A DNA stretch of 64,000 nucleotides, taken from positions 62,001-126,000 of the forward strand of contig JBFIHA010000002.1 of NCBI GenBank assembly GCA_041602035.1, given 5' to 3'. Positions 7,451 to 16,414 of this stretch are shown one piece after another (position 1 is the first letter of the stretch; each line of letters begins with the position of its first letter). The notes below the pieces were generated by a model. That model was not told the DNA's origin. It was given only the letters and a program-made list of their open reading frames with translations, and did not search any database. The DNA is from JAOTVV01 sp041602035. GTDB taxonomy: Bacteria; Gemmatimonadota; Gemmatimonadetes; Gemmatimonadales; GWC2-71-9. A program made the translations under genes and the position numbers.

Positions 7451-8713
7451 ATGAGCCGTTGGAAGCGAGCGGTGGCCGTGGTGGGGGGTATCGCCGCGGC
7501 CTGGAGCATGACGGCCTGTGTGGCCGATGTGATGCCCAGCGACGCGCAGGCCCATGCCCTCCGGCTCCTGAGCGAGGTCCCCCTGATCGACGGTCACAAT
7601 GACCTCCCGTGGGAACTCCGCACGAATTTCCACTCGTCCTTTGACTCGCTCGACATCGCGCGACCACAGTCTGCGGTCATGACGGATATTCCACGGCTGC
7701 GTCAGGGACGAGTAGGCGCGCAATTCTGGTCGACATATACGCCGAGCAACATCGATCGACCCGCTCGCGCTGGGATGGAACAGGTGGACGTCGTCCATCG
7801 CATGGTGGAGCGGTATCCGGACGTCTTCGAGTGGGCGAGCACGGCCGACGACATCGTCCGCATCCATCGAGCCGGTAAGATTGCCTCGATGGCCGGTCTC
7901 GAGGGCGGCCACATGATCGAGAACTCGCTGGGACTCTTGCGAGCGTTCTATCGCGAGGGGGTCCGATATATGACGCTCACGCACTCCCTGAACACGGACT
8001 GGGCGGATGCGGCTACCGACACGTTGGTCCATGGAGGCCTCACCGCGTTCGGTGAAGAGGTCGTGCGGGAGATGAACCGGCTCGGCATGCTGGTGGATCT
8101 CTCGCACGCGTCCGACTCCACCATGTGGGATGTGCTGCACGTGACCGAGGCGCCGGTGGTGTTTTCGCATACGTCGTCACGGCACTTCACCCCCCACCCG
8201 CGGAACATCCCGGACGATCTCGCGCGAGCGGTGGCCGAAAATGGGGGAGTGATCATGGTGAACTTCGTGCTGCCGTTCATCTCGCAGCCGGCGTACGAAT
8301 ACTACGAGCGGCGAGATTCGGTGGCCGAGCGGCTGCGGCGTTCGGGAATTCCCCCGGTCGCGGTGCGGGATTCCCTGCGGTCGTGGCGGGAGGTGAACCC
8401 GATGCCGGTGCCCGACGTGGGGGTGGTGGCCGATCACATGGATCACTTGCGTGCCGTTGCCGGAGCGGACCACATCGGCATCGGGTCGGATTTCGACGGG
8501 ATCAGCACGCCCCCGAGCGGGCTCGAGGACGTCGCGACGTTCCCGAATCTCATTGCGGCGTTGATCCGTCGCGGATGGAGCGATGAGGAGATCCGCAAGG
8601 TCATCGGGCTCAACGTGCTTCGGCTCATGCGAGATGCGGAGCGCACCGCCGCCCGACTCCAGAGGTCGCGTCCAGCATCGGTCGCTCGCATCGAGGACCT
8701 GCCTGGGCGGTGA
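7451..8713 (+). CDS. Exported membrane dipeptidase, peptidase family M19
   Basis: 420 residues. The zinc sites of the renal-dipeptidase family are visible: D-G-H-N-D-L near residue 46, the bridging glutamate in GLEGGH, and the histidines in DLSHAS and FSHTSSRH; the IGIGSDFDG motif follows near the C terminus. The N terminus is a signal sequence with a possible lipobox at Cys23 (M-T-A-C), so the enzyme probably acts in the periplasm or is lipid-anchored. M19 enzymes hydrolyse a broad range of dipeptides, including D-amino-acid-containing ones. It is first in a run of four rightward genes, followed after 4 bases by a SnoaL-like lipoprotein and then by an exported RidA, suggesting a joint role in breakdown of peptides or modified amino acids outside the cytoplasm. 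Confidence 0.93.
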   Translation: MSRWKRAVAVVGGIAAAWSMTACVADVMPSDAQAHALRLLSEVPLIDGHNDLPWELRTNFHSSFDSLDIARPQSAVMTDIPRLRQGRVGAQFWSTYTPSNIDRPARAGMEQVDVVHRMVERYPDVFEWASTADDIVRIHRAGKIASMAGLEGGHMIENSLGLLRAFYREGVRYMTLTHSLNTDWADAATDTLVHGGLTAFGEEVVREMNRLGMLVDLSHASDSTMWDVLHVTEAPVVFSHTSSRHFTPHPRNIPDDLARAVAENGGVIMVNFVLPFISQPAYEYYERRDSVAERLRRSGIPPVAVRDSLRSWREVNPMPVPDVGVVADHMDHLRAVAGADHIGIGSDFDGISTPPSGLEDVATFPNLIAALIRRGWSDEEIRKVIGLNVLRLMRDAERTAARLQRSRPASVARIEDLPGR

Positions 8714-8717
8714 CGGC

Positions 8718-9158
8718 ATGCATCGCTCGGCGGCCTGGCTCGTGTTGGCCTGCTGTCTGGCCTCCTGCGTGGACGAGCGTGTACGCCAACTCCGGTCGTC
8801 CGAGCTATCCCAAGCCGCTGATGCCATTGCCCTCAACATCGCGGCCATCCAGCGCGGCGATGTCGAGGCGTACCTCGCTGGCTACCTGGATTCTCCGGAT
8901 CTCATCATCGCCGGCGCGGACTCACTCCGCCGGGGATACTTTCTATTTGCCGAGGCCCGACGAGCCAGCGCCGAGTGGCCGGATGTCCTCGTCGCCGGTG
9001 AGCCCACGCTAGTGTGGATTGCGCCAGGAGTGGTCTGGGGAGCGTTCGAGTTCACGGCAGTCGTCGGGATCGACACCGCTCGTGGGTGGTCCGAGCGCTT
9101 GGTCGTCAAGACGCCCGAGGGATGGAAGATCGCCGTGACGGGAACCATGCAGCGATGA
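8718..9158 (+). CDS. Lipoprotein with SnoaL/DUF4440-like fold
   Basis: 146 residues. The first 17 residues are a short lipoprotein signal with a good lipobox (L-A-S-C, Cys17). The rest resembles the NTF2-like SnoaL/DUF4440 group: a helical start (ADAIALNIAAIQRGDVEAYLA), a central strand ending in VWGAFEFTAVVG, and a C-terminal WSERLVVKTPEGWKIAVTGT typical of that fold. DUF4440 members are small ligand-binding or enzymatic domains with no single function. ATG 8718 lies 4 bases after the dipeptidase stop, so the two are co-translated. The fold assignment is from sequence pattern only. Confidence 0.72.
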   Translation: MHRSAAWLVLACCLASCVDERVRQLRSSELSQAADAIALNIAAIQRGDVEAYLAGYLDSPDLIIAGADSLRRGYFLFAEARRASAEWPDVLVAGEPTLVWIAPGVVWGAFEFTAVVGIDTARGWSERLVVKTPEGWKIAVTGTMQR

Positions 9159-9193
9159 CGTGCAGTCCGGTGCCGCTACAATGGGAGACTGCC

Positions 9194-9631
9194 ATGCATG
9201 CCACATTCGCCAGCGCCTTGATGCTGGCTGTGCTCGGGGCGGCCTGTGCCCCCGAGAAGCAAACGATTCAACTGCCCGGTTCGCTCGAGGGGCTGCCCTT
9301 CTCGTCTGCGGTTCGGGTGGGCCCAATGCTGTACCTATCGGGACAGATCGGCGTGATGCCCGGCACTCGAGACCTGGCACCGGGAGGCACGGGAGCCGAG
9401 ACGCGTCAGACCATGGAAAACATCCGCGCGGTGCTGGAGCACGCCGGCAGCTCAATGGACCGCGTGGTGAAGTGCACGGTATTCCTGCTGGACATGGCGG
9501 ACTACCAGGAAATGAACGAGGTCTACCGGCAATTCTTTCCGCAAGATCCGCCAGCGAGGTCGGCCTTGGCGGCCACCGGGCTCGCGTTAGGGGCGCGAGT
9601 GGAGGTCGAGTGCATGGCCCTCGTTGACTAG
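9194..9631 (+). CDS. Exported RidA/YjgF/YER057c-family protein
   Basis: 145 residues. The RidA core is clear: VGPMLYLSGQIGVMPGT, ETRQTMENIRAVLEHAGSS, V-K-C-T-V-F-L and the C-terminal PPARSALAATGLALGARVEVE, which contains the arginine needed for imine hydrolysis in RidA. Unusually, about 22 residues precede the core and look like a signal sequence with a poor lipobox (Cys21). RidA normally works in the cytoplasm, destroying reactive enamine/imine intermediates from amino-acid metabolism. ATG 9194 has GGGAGA eight bases upstream. The location after an exported dipeptidase and a lipoprotein suggests a secreted variant acting in the periplasm. Confidence 0.88.
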   Translation: MHATFASALMLAVLGAACAPEKQTIQLPGSLEGLPFSSAVRVGPMLYLSGQIGVMPGTRDLAPGGTGAETRQTMENIRAVLEHAGSSMDRVVKCTVFLLDMADYQEMNEVYRQFFPQDPPARSALAATGLALGARVEVECMALVD

Positions 9632-9697
9632 GATTCCCACGCCGGGGGACCGGACAGCCGCTCGCCGTCGGACTCTGGTTATCTTTCTTCCCGCGCC

Positions 9698-10210
9698 ATG
9701 AAAGTCGCCCATCACCTCGCTCGACTCGAACCAATGGTTCTGCAGCCGCTGCACGGTATCGATGACGGGAGTTGGCATCGAGCGCCGGCGCGCAAGTGGA
9801 CTATCGCGCAGATCGTTCAGCACCTCGCCATCGGCATCGATGCTGTCGGGCGCGGCTTCGTCGAGCTCACCGACGCGTCGGAATCACCGCGCAGCTGCAA
9901 GCCCCATCAGCGCATGCTTCGGCACCTGGTCCTCGGAATCGGGCAGTATCCCGGCGCGCTGCGGGCAATGCCGGACGCGAAACCGGACACCCGTCCGGAT
10001 CCTGATCTCGTCGTCGCGCAGTTTCGCATGGGGGTGGAGCAGCTGAGGAACTTGACCACGACGTGGCCGGCGGAGCGACAGGTGGCCCGCTATGTCACAC
10101 ACGTGGTGCTCGGTGATTTGAACGTGCCCGAGTGGGTGCGCTTCCACTACCTGCACTGCCGGCATCACGCCCAGGAGATCGGGCGACGCCTTCGCTGGCT
10201 CTCCCGCTGA
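9698..10210 (+). CDS. DinB-like / DUF1569-type metal-dependent four-helix protein
   Basis: 170 residues. The pattern of a DinB_2-type four-helix bundle is present: a first helix (HHLARLEPMVLQPL), the WTIAQIVQHLAIGIDAV segment with its metal histidine, and a C-terminal HYLHCRHHAQEIGRRL helix that supplies the other histidines. Family members include thiol transferases and stress-induced proteins of unknown reaction. It ends three bases before the convergent homoserine kinase gene. The function beyond metal binding cannot be stated. Confidence 0.75.
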   Translation: MKVAHHLARLEPMVLQPLHGIDDGSWHRAPARKWTIAQIVQHLAIGIDAVGRGFVELTDASESPRSCKPHQRMLRHLVLGIGQYPGALRAMPDAKPDTRPDPDLVVAQFRMGVEQLRNLTTTWPAERQVARYVTHVVLGDLNVPEWVRFHYLHCRHHAQEIGRRLRWLSR

Positions 10211-10213
10211 GCG

Positions 10214-11068
10214 CTATTCCAGCACGGTGACGCCACGCTCGCTGACGGCCGGTGTGAGCGGTTCGGCCGTGTTGCCTGCGGCGGTCAGCGCCTCCGCCAT
10301 GGCCGTTGCGACTTCCGAAACCCGTTCGGGCGTCGTCACCGCCACGAGTGCCGACCCGGAGCCGGAGATGGTCACGCCGTACGCCCCAGCGCCCTTACCC
10401 GCCGCTACGCCTTGATCGAATCCGGGGATGAGCTTCTTCCGCAAGGGCACGGCAATCTGGTCATCCATCCCGTACTCGATGAGATCGCCCTCGGCATTCA
10501 TGAGACCGAGGACGAGCGCGGCTGCCCGAGACGCCTGACGGATCGTCGCGCTGCGGGGCAAGTCGGTTGGGAGGATCGCGCGTGCCGCCTTCGTGTCGAT
10601 CGGTGTCTCGGGCACGGCGAGCGCTACCGCAAGACCACGGCTGAACGCGAGCCGAGCCGGGCGCGGCGCCGCCAGCACGAACCCCCCAAACGTCGCCGCA
10701 CCGGCGTTGTCGGGATGGCCTTCGAGCTCCACGGCGGACTTGTAGACCACGTCTCGATTGACACTGTTGTCTTGGAGCACCTGCCGGAGGGCGAACCCTG
10801 CCACGGCCGCCGCCGCTGATGATCCCAAGCCGCGAGCGAGCGGGATCTCGGACCGGACCTGCAGTCGGTGGCGGTCGGGAATCGACGACCCGATAATGGC
10901 GTTGAGAATGTCGGCCTGGATGTCGAGCTCGGCGAGCGTTCCTTCATAGACCGGGTCACCGGATCCCTCCGTAATTCGCACCTCCAGCCACAGCTCGAGC
11001 GCCAGGCCGAGGCAATCGAATCCCGCGCCGAGGTTGGATGTCGAAGCAGGTACCCGCACGCCAATCAT
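10214..11068 (-). CDS. thrB: Homoserine kinase
   Basis: 284 residues, close to the usual size of ThrB. A GHMP kinase: N-terminal VRVPASTSNLGAGFDCLGLAL, the ATP loop PLARGLGSSAAAAVAG, and the C-terminal ISGSGSALVAV motif. It phosphorylates homoserine with ATP, the committing step to threonine. ATG 11068 has GGAGAG five bases upstream and is preferred to a longer frame. The gene stands alone between a terminator to its right and the convergent DinB-like gene; thrA and thrC are not in the window. Confidence 0.93.
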   Translation of the reverse strand: MIGVRVPASTSNLGAGFDCLGLALELWLEVRITEGSGDPVYEGTLAELDIQADILNAIIGSSIPDRHRLQVRSEIPLARGLGSSAAAAVAGFALRQVLQDNSVNRDVVYKSAVELEGHPDNAGAATFGGFVLAAPRPARLAFSRGLAVALAVPETPIDTKAARAILPTDLPRSATIRQASRAAALVLGLMNAEGDLIEYGMDDQIAVPLRKKLIPGFDQGVAAGKGAGAYGVTISGSGSALVAVTTPERVSEVATAMAEALTAAGNTAEPLTPAVSERGVTVLE

Positions 11069-11165
11069 GAGATCTCTCCGGAGCGTTGCTCCCAAGATAT
11101 CCGATGATCTCCGAGGTGTAAGGGGTGCGTCGACCATGCCCGGTGGCGAATAGCGACAAGAAATC

Positions 11166-11189
11166 GGCAGCCCCCCATGGGGGGCTGCC
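11166..11189 (-). terminator. Rho-independent terminator, perfect 24-bp palindrome
   Basis: GGCAGCCCCCCATGGGGGGCTGCC reads the same on both strands and is followed on the leftward strand by the T-rich GATTTCTTGT. It lies 27 bases after the end of the permease gene and so should end the sigma/efflux operon before the homoserine kinase gene. Confidence 0.85.
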
Positions 11190-11215
11190 GAGGTTCACGC
11201 TAAGTAGCGATCCGC

Positions 11216-12430
11216 CTATTCGTAACGTAGCGCCTCGATCGGATCCAACGATGCCGCCCGTCGCGCCGGCCAGATCCCGAAAAAGATTCCCACTCCGGCG
11301 CTGAATACGAGCGCGAGCCCGACGGCGGGGAGCGATACGAACGTATTCCAGTTCGCCAGCTTGGAGAGCGCCACCGCACCGCCCGTCCCGAACGCGATTC
11401 CCACGACACCGCCCATGAAGCAGAGCACCAGTGCTTCCACGAGGAACTGGAGCATGATGTTGGCTCGAGTCGCACCGAGGGCCTTGCGGATGCCGATCTC
11501 TCGGGTTCGCTCGGTGACCGAGACCAGCATGATGTTCATGATGCCGATGCCACCGACCAAGAGGCTCACCGCGGCAATCCCCCCCAACAAGAAGGTGAAT
11601 GTCTTCGTCGTCTCCTCGAATGTGGTGAGGAACATCGTGAAGTCACGGATCTGGAAGTCGTTGTCTCGACCGGGCGGGATGGCGTGCTCGCGACGCAACA
11701 CCTGCTCGATCTCGATCATCGCCAGGGTCATCGAGTCGGGATGCGCGAACTGCACGGTGATGGAGTTCACCCGGTCGCTTCCGAAGATCCGGTACTGTGC
11801 GGTCGAGATGGGAATCAGGATTTGCTCATCCGGGTTGTTCCAACCGCTGCTGGCCCCCTTTTTGACCAGGATTCCGATGATCTCGAACTGGATCCCGCGG
11901 ATGCGGATTTGCTGCCCGAGCATTGCTGCGCCATTGGCGCCGAGCATTTCAGGTACGGCATTCGCCAGTACCGCGACCCGCTTGCGCGAGACGTCGTCAC
12001 CCGTGGTGAACATCCGACCGTGCTCGATCTGGTAATTGTTGACAGGCAAGTAATCGGGAGTCGTGCCGTTCACGTTGACGTTGATGTTCTGATTTCCGTA
12101 CTCGACCTGCTGGCCGCGCCGGATCTCGGGCACGACCGCCTTCAGCGACCTAGCGTCCCGCTTCAGCGCCCTGGCATCGAGCGTGGTCAAGCTCACACGG
12201 TCCGCGCTCGCCACGCCACGGTGCATCGACTGACCGGCGTAGACCGTCAGCAGGTTGGTGCCGAGCGCCTGGATCCGATCCTGTACCGACTTCTGCGCGC
12301 CACTCCCGAGGGCGACCATCGTAATCACTGCACCAACGCCGATCACGATGCCGAGGGCCGTGAGAAACGAGCGCAGCTTGTTTGCTCGAATGGCGCTGAG
12401 CGCGACCTGAATGGTTTCACCGAAGAGCAT
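11216..12430 (-). CDS. ABC transporter permease, MacB/FtsX family
   Basis: 404 residues. The topology of a type VII ABC permease is clear: TM1 at residues about 20-42 (LTALGIVIGVGAVITMVALG), a large periplasmic domain at about 45-270, and three C-terminal TM segments at about 280-390, with the conserved GGIGIMNIMLVSVTERTREI between TM2 and TM3 and R-K-A-L-G-A. The ATPase is encoded separately, so this is a split MacB. It is the last gene of the operon; together with the ATPase, MacA and TolC proteins it should drive export of a periplasmic substrate. Macrolide specificity should not be assumed. Confidence 0.92.
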   Translation of the reverse strand: MLFGETIQVALSAIRANKLRSFLTALGIVIGVGAVITMVALGSGAQKSVQDRIQALGTNLLTVYAGQSMHRGVASADRVSLTTLDARALKRDARSLKAVVPEIRRGQQVEYGNQNINVNVNGTTPDYLPVNNYQIEHGRMFTTGDDVSRKRVAVLANAVPEMLGANGAAMLGQQIRIRGIQFEIIGILVKKGASSGWNNPDEQILIPISTAQYRIFGSDRVNSITVQFAHPDSMTLAMIEIEQVLRREHAIPPGRDNDFQIRDFTMFLTTFEETTKTFTFLLGGIAAVSLLVGGIGIMNIMLVSVTERTREIGIRKALGATRANIMLQFLVEALVLCFMGGVVGIAFGTGGAVALSKLANWNTFVSLPAVGLALVFSAGVGIFFGIWPARRAASLDPIEALRYE

Positions 12431-12463
12431 GGTGGCTCCGTTTCCTGAGTTCGAGTCGCGAGG

Positions 12464-13933
12464 CTAGTTGCGGGACACGCCGGGGAGACCGCCGGCCCGC
12501 TGCTGGACCCGCTCTTGGAATTGCTGTTGCTGCGCGATGAGGCTGGCACTCGGCATGATCAACACGGTGTCGGCGGCGACGAGCCCGCGGACCACTTCGG
12601 AATAGTCGAGGTCGGTCAGGCCGGTGCGAATCGGCACCGGCGTCGGCTCACCGTTGCGCATGGCAAACACGATGTAGTTCCCCCCAAACAGGGCGGAGAC
12701 GTCGGACTGCTGCTGGCGCCGTCCCTGGCCGCCGCCGCTGCCGCGCATCTTCTGGAGGATGGCCCGGTCGGCCGCGCTCAAGGCCTGCGGCCCTCCACCC
12801 TGCTGCATCTTCGTAAACACTGCCCGCACCTGTTCCGCGGTGTAGCCTTCCGGAACGGGAACCTCACGTCCCATGAAGCTCACGGTCTCGGCCTTGGGGC
12901 CGTTGGTGCCGGTCGGTTGGTCGCTCGCAGGCGTGCCCTCGTGACGCGGCTGGGCGGCCAGCTGTCGAGCCTCCGCGATCTGCTCCTGCACCCGCTGGGG
13001 CTCCAAGCCGAGCACCGCCGCCGCCGAGGCAACGTCTCGTTCGGTGCGAAGCGCCGCAGCGGGAACGGCGAGCACGTTCTGCCGCTCGCCGATGTGGACT
13101 TCCACCTCGGCGTTCATACCGGGCTTCAGCATGTCGTTCTCGTTGGCGATGCGTACCAAGACCGGGAACATGGTGACGTTCTGCTGCACGAGTGCCTGGG
13201 GCTCGATCTTCAGCACCCGGCCCTCGAACGGCCGATTCGGATACGCCTCGACCGTGATGGTCACGTCCATGCCGGGCTGGATCTTGCCGATGTCGGTTTC
13301 GTCGACGAGCGCCCGCACCTGCACGGTGTCGAGGTTTGCCATCTGGAGCAGGACCGCGCCACCGCCGACATTGGATACCGCCGATGAGATCACGGTGCCG
13401 ACCTCGACGTTCTTCTGAATGATCACGCCGCGGCTCGGCGCCCTGACGTCGGTGTCCTCGAAGGAGATCTGGGCATCTTCGAGATTGCGCTCGGCGCGAA
13501 TCAACTGCGCCCGCGCGTTCGCGGCCGTCAGGTTGGCCTGCTCGTACTCGGTCTCGGTGATCGACTGGGTCTTGAACAGCTCATCCGCGCGTCGCAGCTG
13601 CGCCTCGGCATTCGTGAGTGAGGCCTTGGCCACGTCGAGGTCAGCCTGCGCCTGCCTCAGCGCGTTGCTCGGGACCCTAGGATCGACCTTGACGAGGAGC
13701 TGCCCCGGTGCGACGACGTCACCGACGTCGACCCGCATTTCGAGCAGCTCGCCCGAGGCCTTCGATTTGATGTCGACGGTGAGGATCGGTTCGACGACCC
13801 CGGCGGCGCTCGCCGACACCACGATGTTACGGGTGCTCACGGGGACGAGCTGATACACGGGGGCCTGCTCTTCCTCGCTACAGCCGACGAAGAGCAGCCC
13901 CGCGGCAAGAATCGTCAGTACATGTGTTCGCAT
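12464..13933 (-). CDS. MacA-like periplasmic adaptor subunit, with a glutamine-rich insertion
   Basis: 489 residues, about 100 longer than a typical MacA. A signal with lipobox-like F-V-G-C (Cys18) starts it. Then come a biotinyl-lipoyl-like half motif (VVEPILTVDIKSKASGELLEM), a coiled-coil hairpin at about 85-150 rich in Ala/Gln/Glu/Leu, the second half (APSRGVIIQKNVEVG), and a beta-barrel. At about residues 300-415 a hydrophilic Gln/Gly/Pro-rich segment interrupts the barrel-proximal region before the C-terminal NYIVFAM and GLTDLDYSEVVRGL. It links the inner-membrane permease to TolC. Spacing to the ATPase gene is 14 bases. Confidence 0.9.
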   Translation of the reverse strand: MRTHVLTILAAGLLFVGCSEEEQAPVYQLVPVSTRNIVVSASAAGVVEPILTVDIKSKASGELLEMRVDVGDVVAPGQLLVKVDPRVPSNALRQAQADLDVAKASLTNAEAQLRRADELFKTQSITETEYEQANLTAANARAQLIRAERNLEDAQISFEDTDVRAPSRGVIIQKNVEVGTVISSAVSNVGGGAVLLQMANLDTVQVRALVDETDIGKIQPGMDVTITVEAYPNRPFEGRVLKIEPQALVQQNVTMFPVLVRIANENDMLKPGMNAEVEVHIGERQNVLAVPAAALRTERDVASAAAVLGLEPQRVQEQIAEARQLAAQPRHEGTPASDQPTGTNGPKAETVSFMGREVPVPEGYTAEQVRAVFTKMQQGGGPQALSAADRAILQKMRGSGGGQGRRQQQSDVSALFGGNYIVFAMRNGEPTPVPIRTGLTDLDYSEVVRGLVAADTVLIMPSASLIAQQQQFQERVQQRAGGLPGVSRN

Positions 13934-13947
13934 CGTTCCGTTCTCGT

Positions 13948-14694
13948 TTATGCTGTCTTCTGGGTGATCTCGTCACGCTCGATCAAGCCGTCCAGCAAGT
14001 GCACCTGACGGCTGGCATGCGCTGCGATGTCCCGCTCGTGCGTGATGAGGAGAATGGTCTGCCCCTCGCCGTGCAGCTCCTCCAGCACCTCCATGATCTC
14101 GGAGCTCGTGTGACTGTCGAGGTTTCCCGTTGGCTCGTCGGCCAGCAAGATGCTGGGGGTGTTGACGAGCGCACGGGCGATCGCCACCCGCTGGCGCTGC
14201 CCGCCGGACAGCTCGTTGGGCCGGTGCTCCATGCGATCGGCCAGGCCGACCCGCTCCAGCGCATACTCCGCCTGCTCACGCCGCTTCTTTGCTGACAACC
14301 CTGCGTAGATCAGTGGGAGCTCGACGTTGTGCAGCGCCGTGGCACGCGGCAACAGGTTGAACGTCTGGAAGACGAACCCAATTTCCTTGTTGCGGATCCG
14401 TGCCAATTCGTCGTCGTCCAACTCGCTCACCTTCTGGTGGTTGAGCCAGTATTCGCCGGACGTAGGCGTGTCGAGACAGCCGATCAGGTTCATGAGTGTC
14501 GATTTGCCCGATCCCGACGGGCCCATGATGGCCGTGAATTCGTTGCGCCGTACCTGGAGGTCCACGCCTTGGAGCGCGCGCACCACCTCCAAGCCCATCT
14601 CGTAATCCCGCTTGAGCTTGTGGGTCAAGATGATGATGTCCGGCTGTGGGATGTCGCCGGTCGCAAAATCCATGTGTCGGATACTGCCGGTCAT
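13948..14694 (-). CDS. ABC transporter ATP-binding protein, MacB/LolD type
   Basis: 248 residues. All ABC motifs are intact: Walker A GPSGSGKST, Q-loop VFQTFNLLP, signature LSGGQRQRVAIA, Walker B ILLADEPTGNLD and H-loop LLITHE. The NLLPRATALHNVELPL region is typical of the LolD/MacB group. The start overlaps the TolC stop by four bases (ATGA). About 30 residues before the fold are not conserved in the family and could mean a slightly later start. It powers the split permease encoded two genes downstream. Confidence 0.94.
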   Translation of the reverse strand: MTGSIRHMDFATGDIPQPDIIILTHKLKRDYEMGLEVVRALQGVDLQVRRNEFTAIMGPSGSGKSTLMNLIGCLDTPTSGEYWLNHQKVSELDDDELARIRNKEIGFVFQTFNLLPRATALHNVELPLIYAGLSAKKRREQAEYALERVGLADRMEHRPNELSGGQRQRVAIARALVNTPSILLADEPTGNLDSHTSSEIMEVLEELHGEGQTILLITHERDIAAHASRQVHLLDGLIERDEITQKTA

Positions 14695-15980
14695 AGTGCT
14701 CTCCCGATGAGGGCCTCGATCTGGGCCTTGGCGACGAGGAAGTCGAACCGCGCGTTCACGATGTCGACCTCCGCCTGATCGAGGCTGATCTGCGAGGTCA
14801 ACACATCCAGAATGGTGGCCATCCCGAGCCGGTACCGCTCCCGCTGCACCCGCAGTCCCTCGTCGGCGGCGGCCAAACTCGCATCGGCGATGGCGAGGCT
14901 CTGCTCCGCCGAGGCGAGCGCAGCGAGGTACTGCGTCAGCTGTGCCTGAACGGCGCGCCTGGCGTCGTCCGCTTCGGCCATTGCCGTCTCCCGGCCAACG
15001 GCATTGCGCGTGACGTTCGCCTCACGAGTGAACCCGTTGAACAATGGCCAGTTCAGACTGAGGCCCACGGACCAGGAACTTTCCAGCGATCCCAGCTCGG
15101 ATCCGGTCATGCGCTGCGAGTACGACGCGTTCACCGACGGGAAGTAGGCCGCGCGAGCCACAGCGACGTTCGCGTGGGCCACGCGAACGGCGGCATCCGC
15201 CTGCAGCACGGACGGCGCCTGAGCCACGGCCTCGAGCCGCAGTTGGGCCGTATCGAGCACGACGGGTTGGAACAAGGTGGAATCGGATTGCGCCCGCACG
15301 CTCCCGTCGATCCCGATGAGCCGGGCCAGCGTTGCCTCCGCTGTGGCCCGTTGCGTCTGGGCCTGCAAGAGCTGTAGGCGCGCGTTTCCGAGTTCGACCA
15401 CACCCTGAAGGGTGTCGGACCGGATCGCGCTGCCGGCCGCCAACTTGTCGCGTGAAATACGGAGCTGCTCGCTCGCTCGCTCGATGCGCCGCTCGGAAAC
15501 TCTCACCAACTCGTCCGCCGCCAGCGCGTTGAAGAACGCTTGCTTCGTTTGAAGGACGATCTGGAATTCCTGATTCACCAATGCGGCCTCGGCGCTCGCC
15601 TTGGTGGCATTGGCGGACCGGTTCTCTGCGAGCCGGCGAAACCCGTTGAACAACTGGAGCGACGCACTCACCCCACCGGAATACGAAGTGCTGGTCGGCG
15701 TGATCAGCGTGTTGGTCGTGGGGTCGAGGATCTCCCTCCCGGGCTGAGCGCTGTACCCAGAGCTCGCCGAGACGGATGGGAGCCAATTGCCGAGCGCCTG
15801 GAGCTTGCCAGCGTCGGCGATCGAGACCTGGCCCCGTGCTTGGACGACATTCGGGTGCACCCGAAGCGCTAACTCCATTGCCTCACTCAGCGTGACCGAC
15901 GGCACCTGTGCCCGAAGCGGTGCGGCGGGCCACGTCACGAGCACGACCGTTGCAATGATGCTCAACGTCTTACCTACCAT
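14691..15980 (-). CDS. TolC-family outer membrane efflux protein
   Basis: 429 residues. A signal peptide (about 1-24, ending near LRAQ) precedes two similar alpha-helical repeats with alternating Ala/Gln/Leu, and the strands SYSGGVSASLQLFNGF and SWSVGLSLNWPLFNGF, which are the two half-barrel motifs of TolC. ATG 15980 is favoured over an earlier GTG-type start because AGGGA lies just upstream and a signal peptide then starts the protein. It overlaps the preceding LTxxQ-protein gene by 11 bases. It forms the outer membrane duct for the MacA/ABC pump. Confidence 0.93.
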   Translation of the reverse strand: MVGKTLSIIATVVLVTWPAAPLRAQVPSVTLSEAMELALRVHPNVVQARGQVSIADAGKLQALGNWLPSVSASSGYSAQPGREILDPTTNTLITPTSTSYSGGVSASLQLFNGFRRLAENRSANATKASAEAALVNQEFQIVLQTKQAFFNALAADELVRVSERRIERASEQLRISRDKLAAGSAIRSDTLQGVVELGNARLQLLQAQTQRATAEATLARLIGIDGSVRAQSDSTLFQPVVLDTAQLRLEAVAQAPSVLQADAAVRVAHANVAVARAAYFPSVNASYSQRMTGSELGSLESSWSVGLSLNWPLFNGFTREANVTRNAVGRETAMAEADDARRAVQAQLTQYLAALASAEQSLAIADASLAAADEGLRVQRERYRLGMATILDVLTSQISLDQAEVDIVNARFDFLVAKAQIEALIGRAL

Positions 15981-16368
15981 GATTCCCTCGATCTCTCCCA
16001 CCCCGGCGGCGTTCGCTCCGGGTGATCATCTCCTGGTACGTGGTCTGTTGGTCCTCACTCAGCAGTTGCGAGATCTCATCGCGGATCTGGACGCGCAGCG
16101 AATCGAACCGCGGGCCAATCTCGGCCCACAGGTCGGTCATCGTCTGCTGTTGCCGCGCGAGAATCACGTCCACCGACTCCCGCTGGGCCGCCGTCAACGA
16201 CAACTCGCGCTCGAGGATGTCTGCGTAGCTCGAGCGCTCCCGCGGTGGGCGTCCCCGGTCCTCACCCCGGTCGCCCCACGCAGCCAGCGCGACGCCGCCA
16301 ACCGCCACTCCCATCACGAACGTGGCAACCAGCAGGCTCGCGGCGAGGCTCTTGGAACGGTTCAGCAT
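15970..16368 (-). CDS. Periplasmic LTxxQ-motif protein (Spy/CpxP/heavy-metal-resistance type)
   Basis: 132 residues. An N-terminal membrane anchor or signal at about 8-33 is followed by an acidic/basic linker and a helical domain with the family motif LSLTAAQRESVDVIL, then ILARQQQTMTDLWAEIGPRF and LLSEDQQTTYQEMI. Such proteins sense or chaperone misfolded or metal-stressed periplasmic proteins. It lies between an anti-sigma factor and TolC, so it is well placed to sense envelope stress or to modulate the anti-sigma factor. That is inference from context; the fold assignment rests on the LTxxQ pattern. Confidence 0.75.
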   Translation of the reverse strand: MLNRSKSLAASLLVATFVMGVAVGGVALAAWGDRGEDRGRPPRERSSYADILERELSLTAAQRESVDVILARQQQTMTDLWAEIGPRFDSLRVQIRDEISQLLSEDQQTTYQEMITRSERRRGGRDRGNHGR

Positions 16369-16414
16369 AGGTCGATTGCCCGATCCTTCCGTCTTGGTCA
16401 GTCCAGTCGTCCGG

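Noticed and set aside
11216..14694. Macrolide-specific exporter
   Set aside because: MacA/MacB-like similarity does not give substrate; the sigma and LTxxQ context favours general envelope stress.
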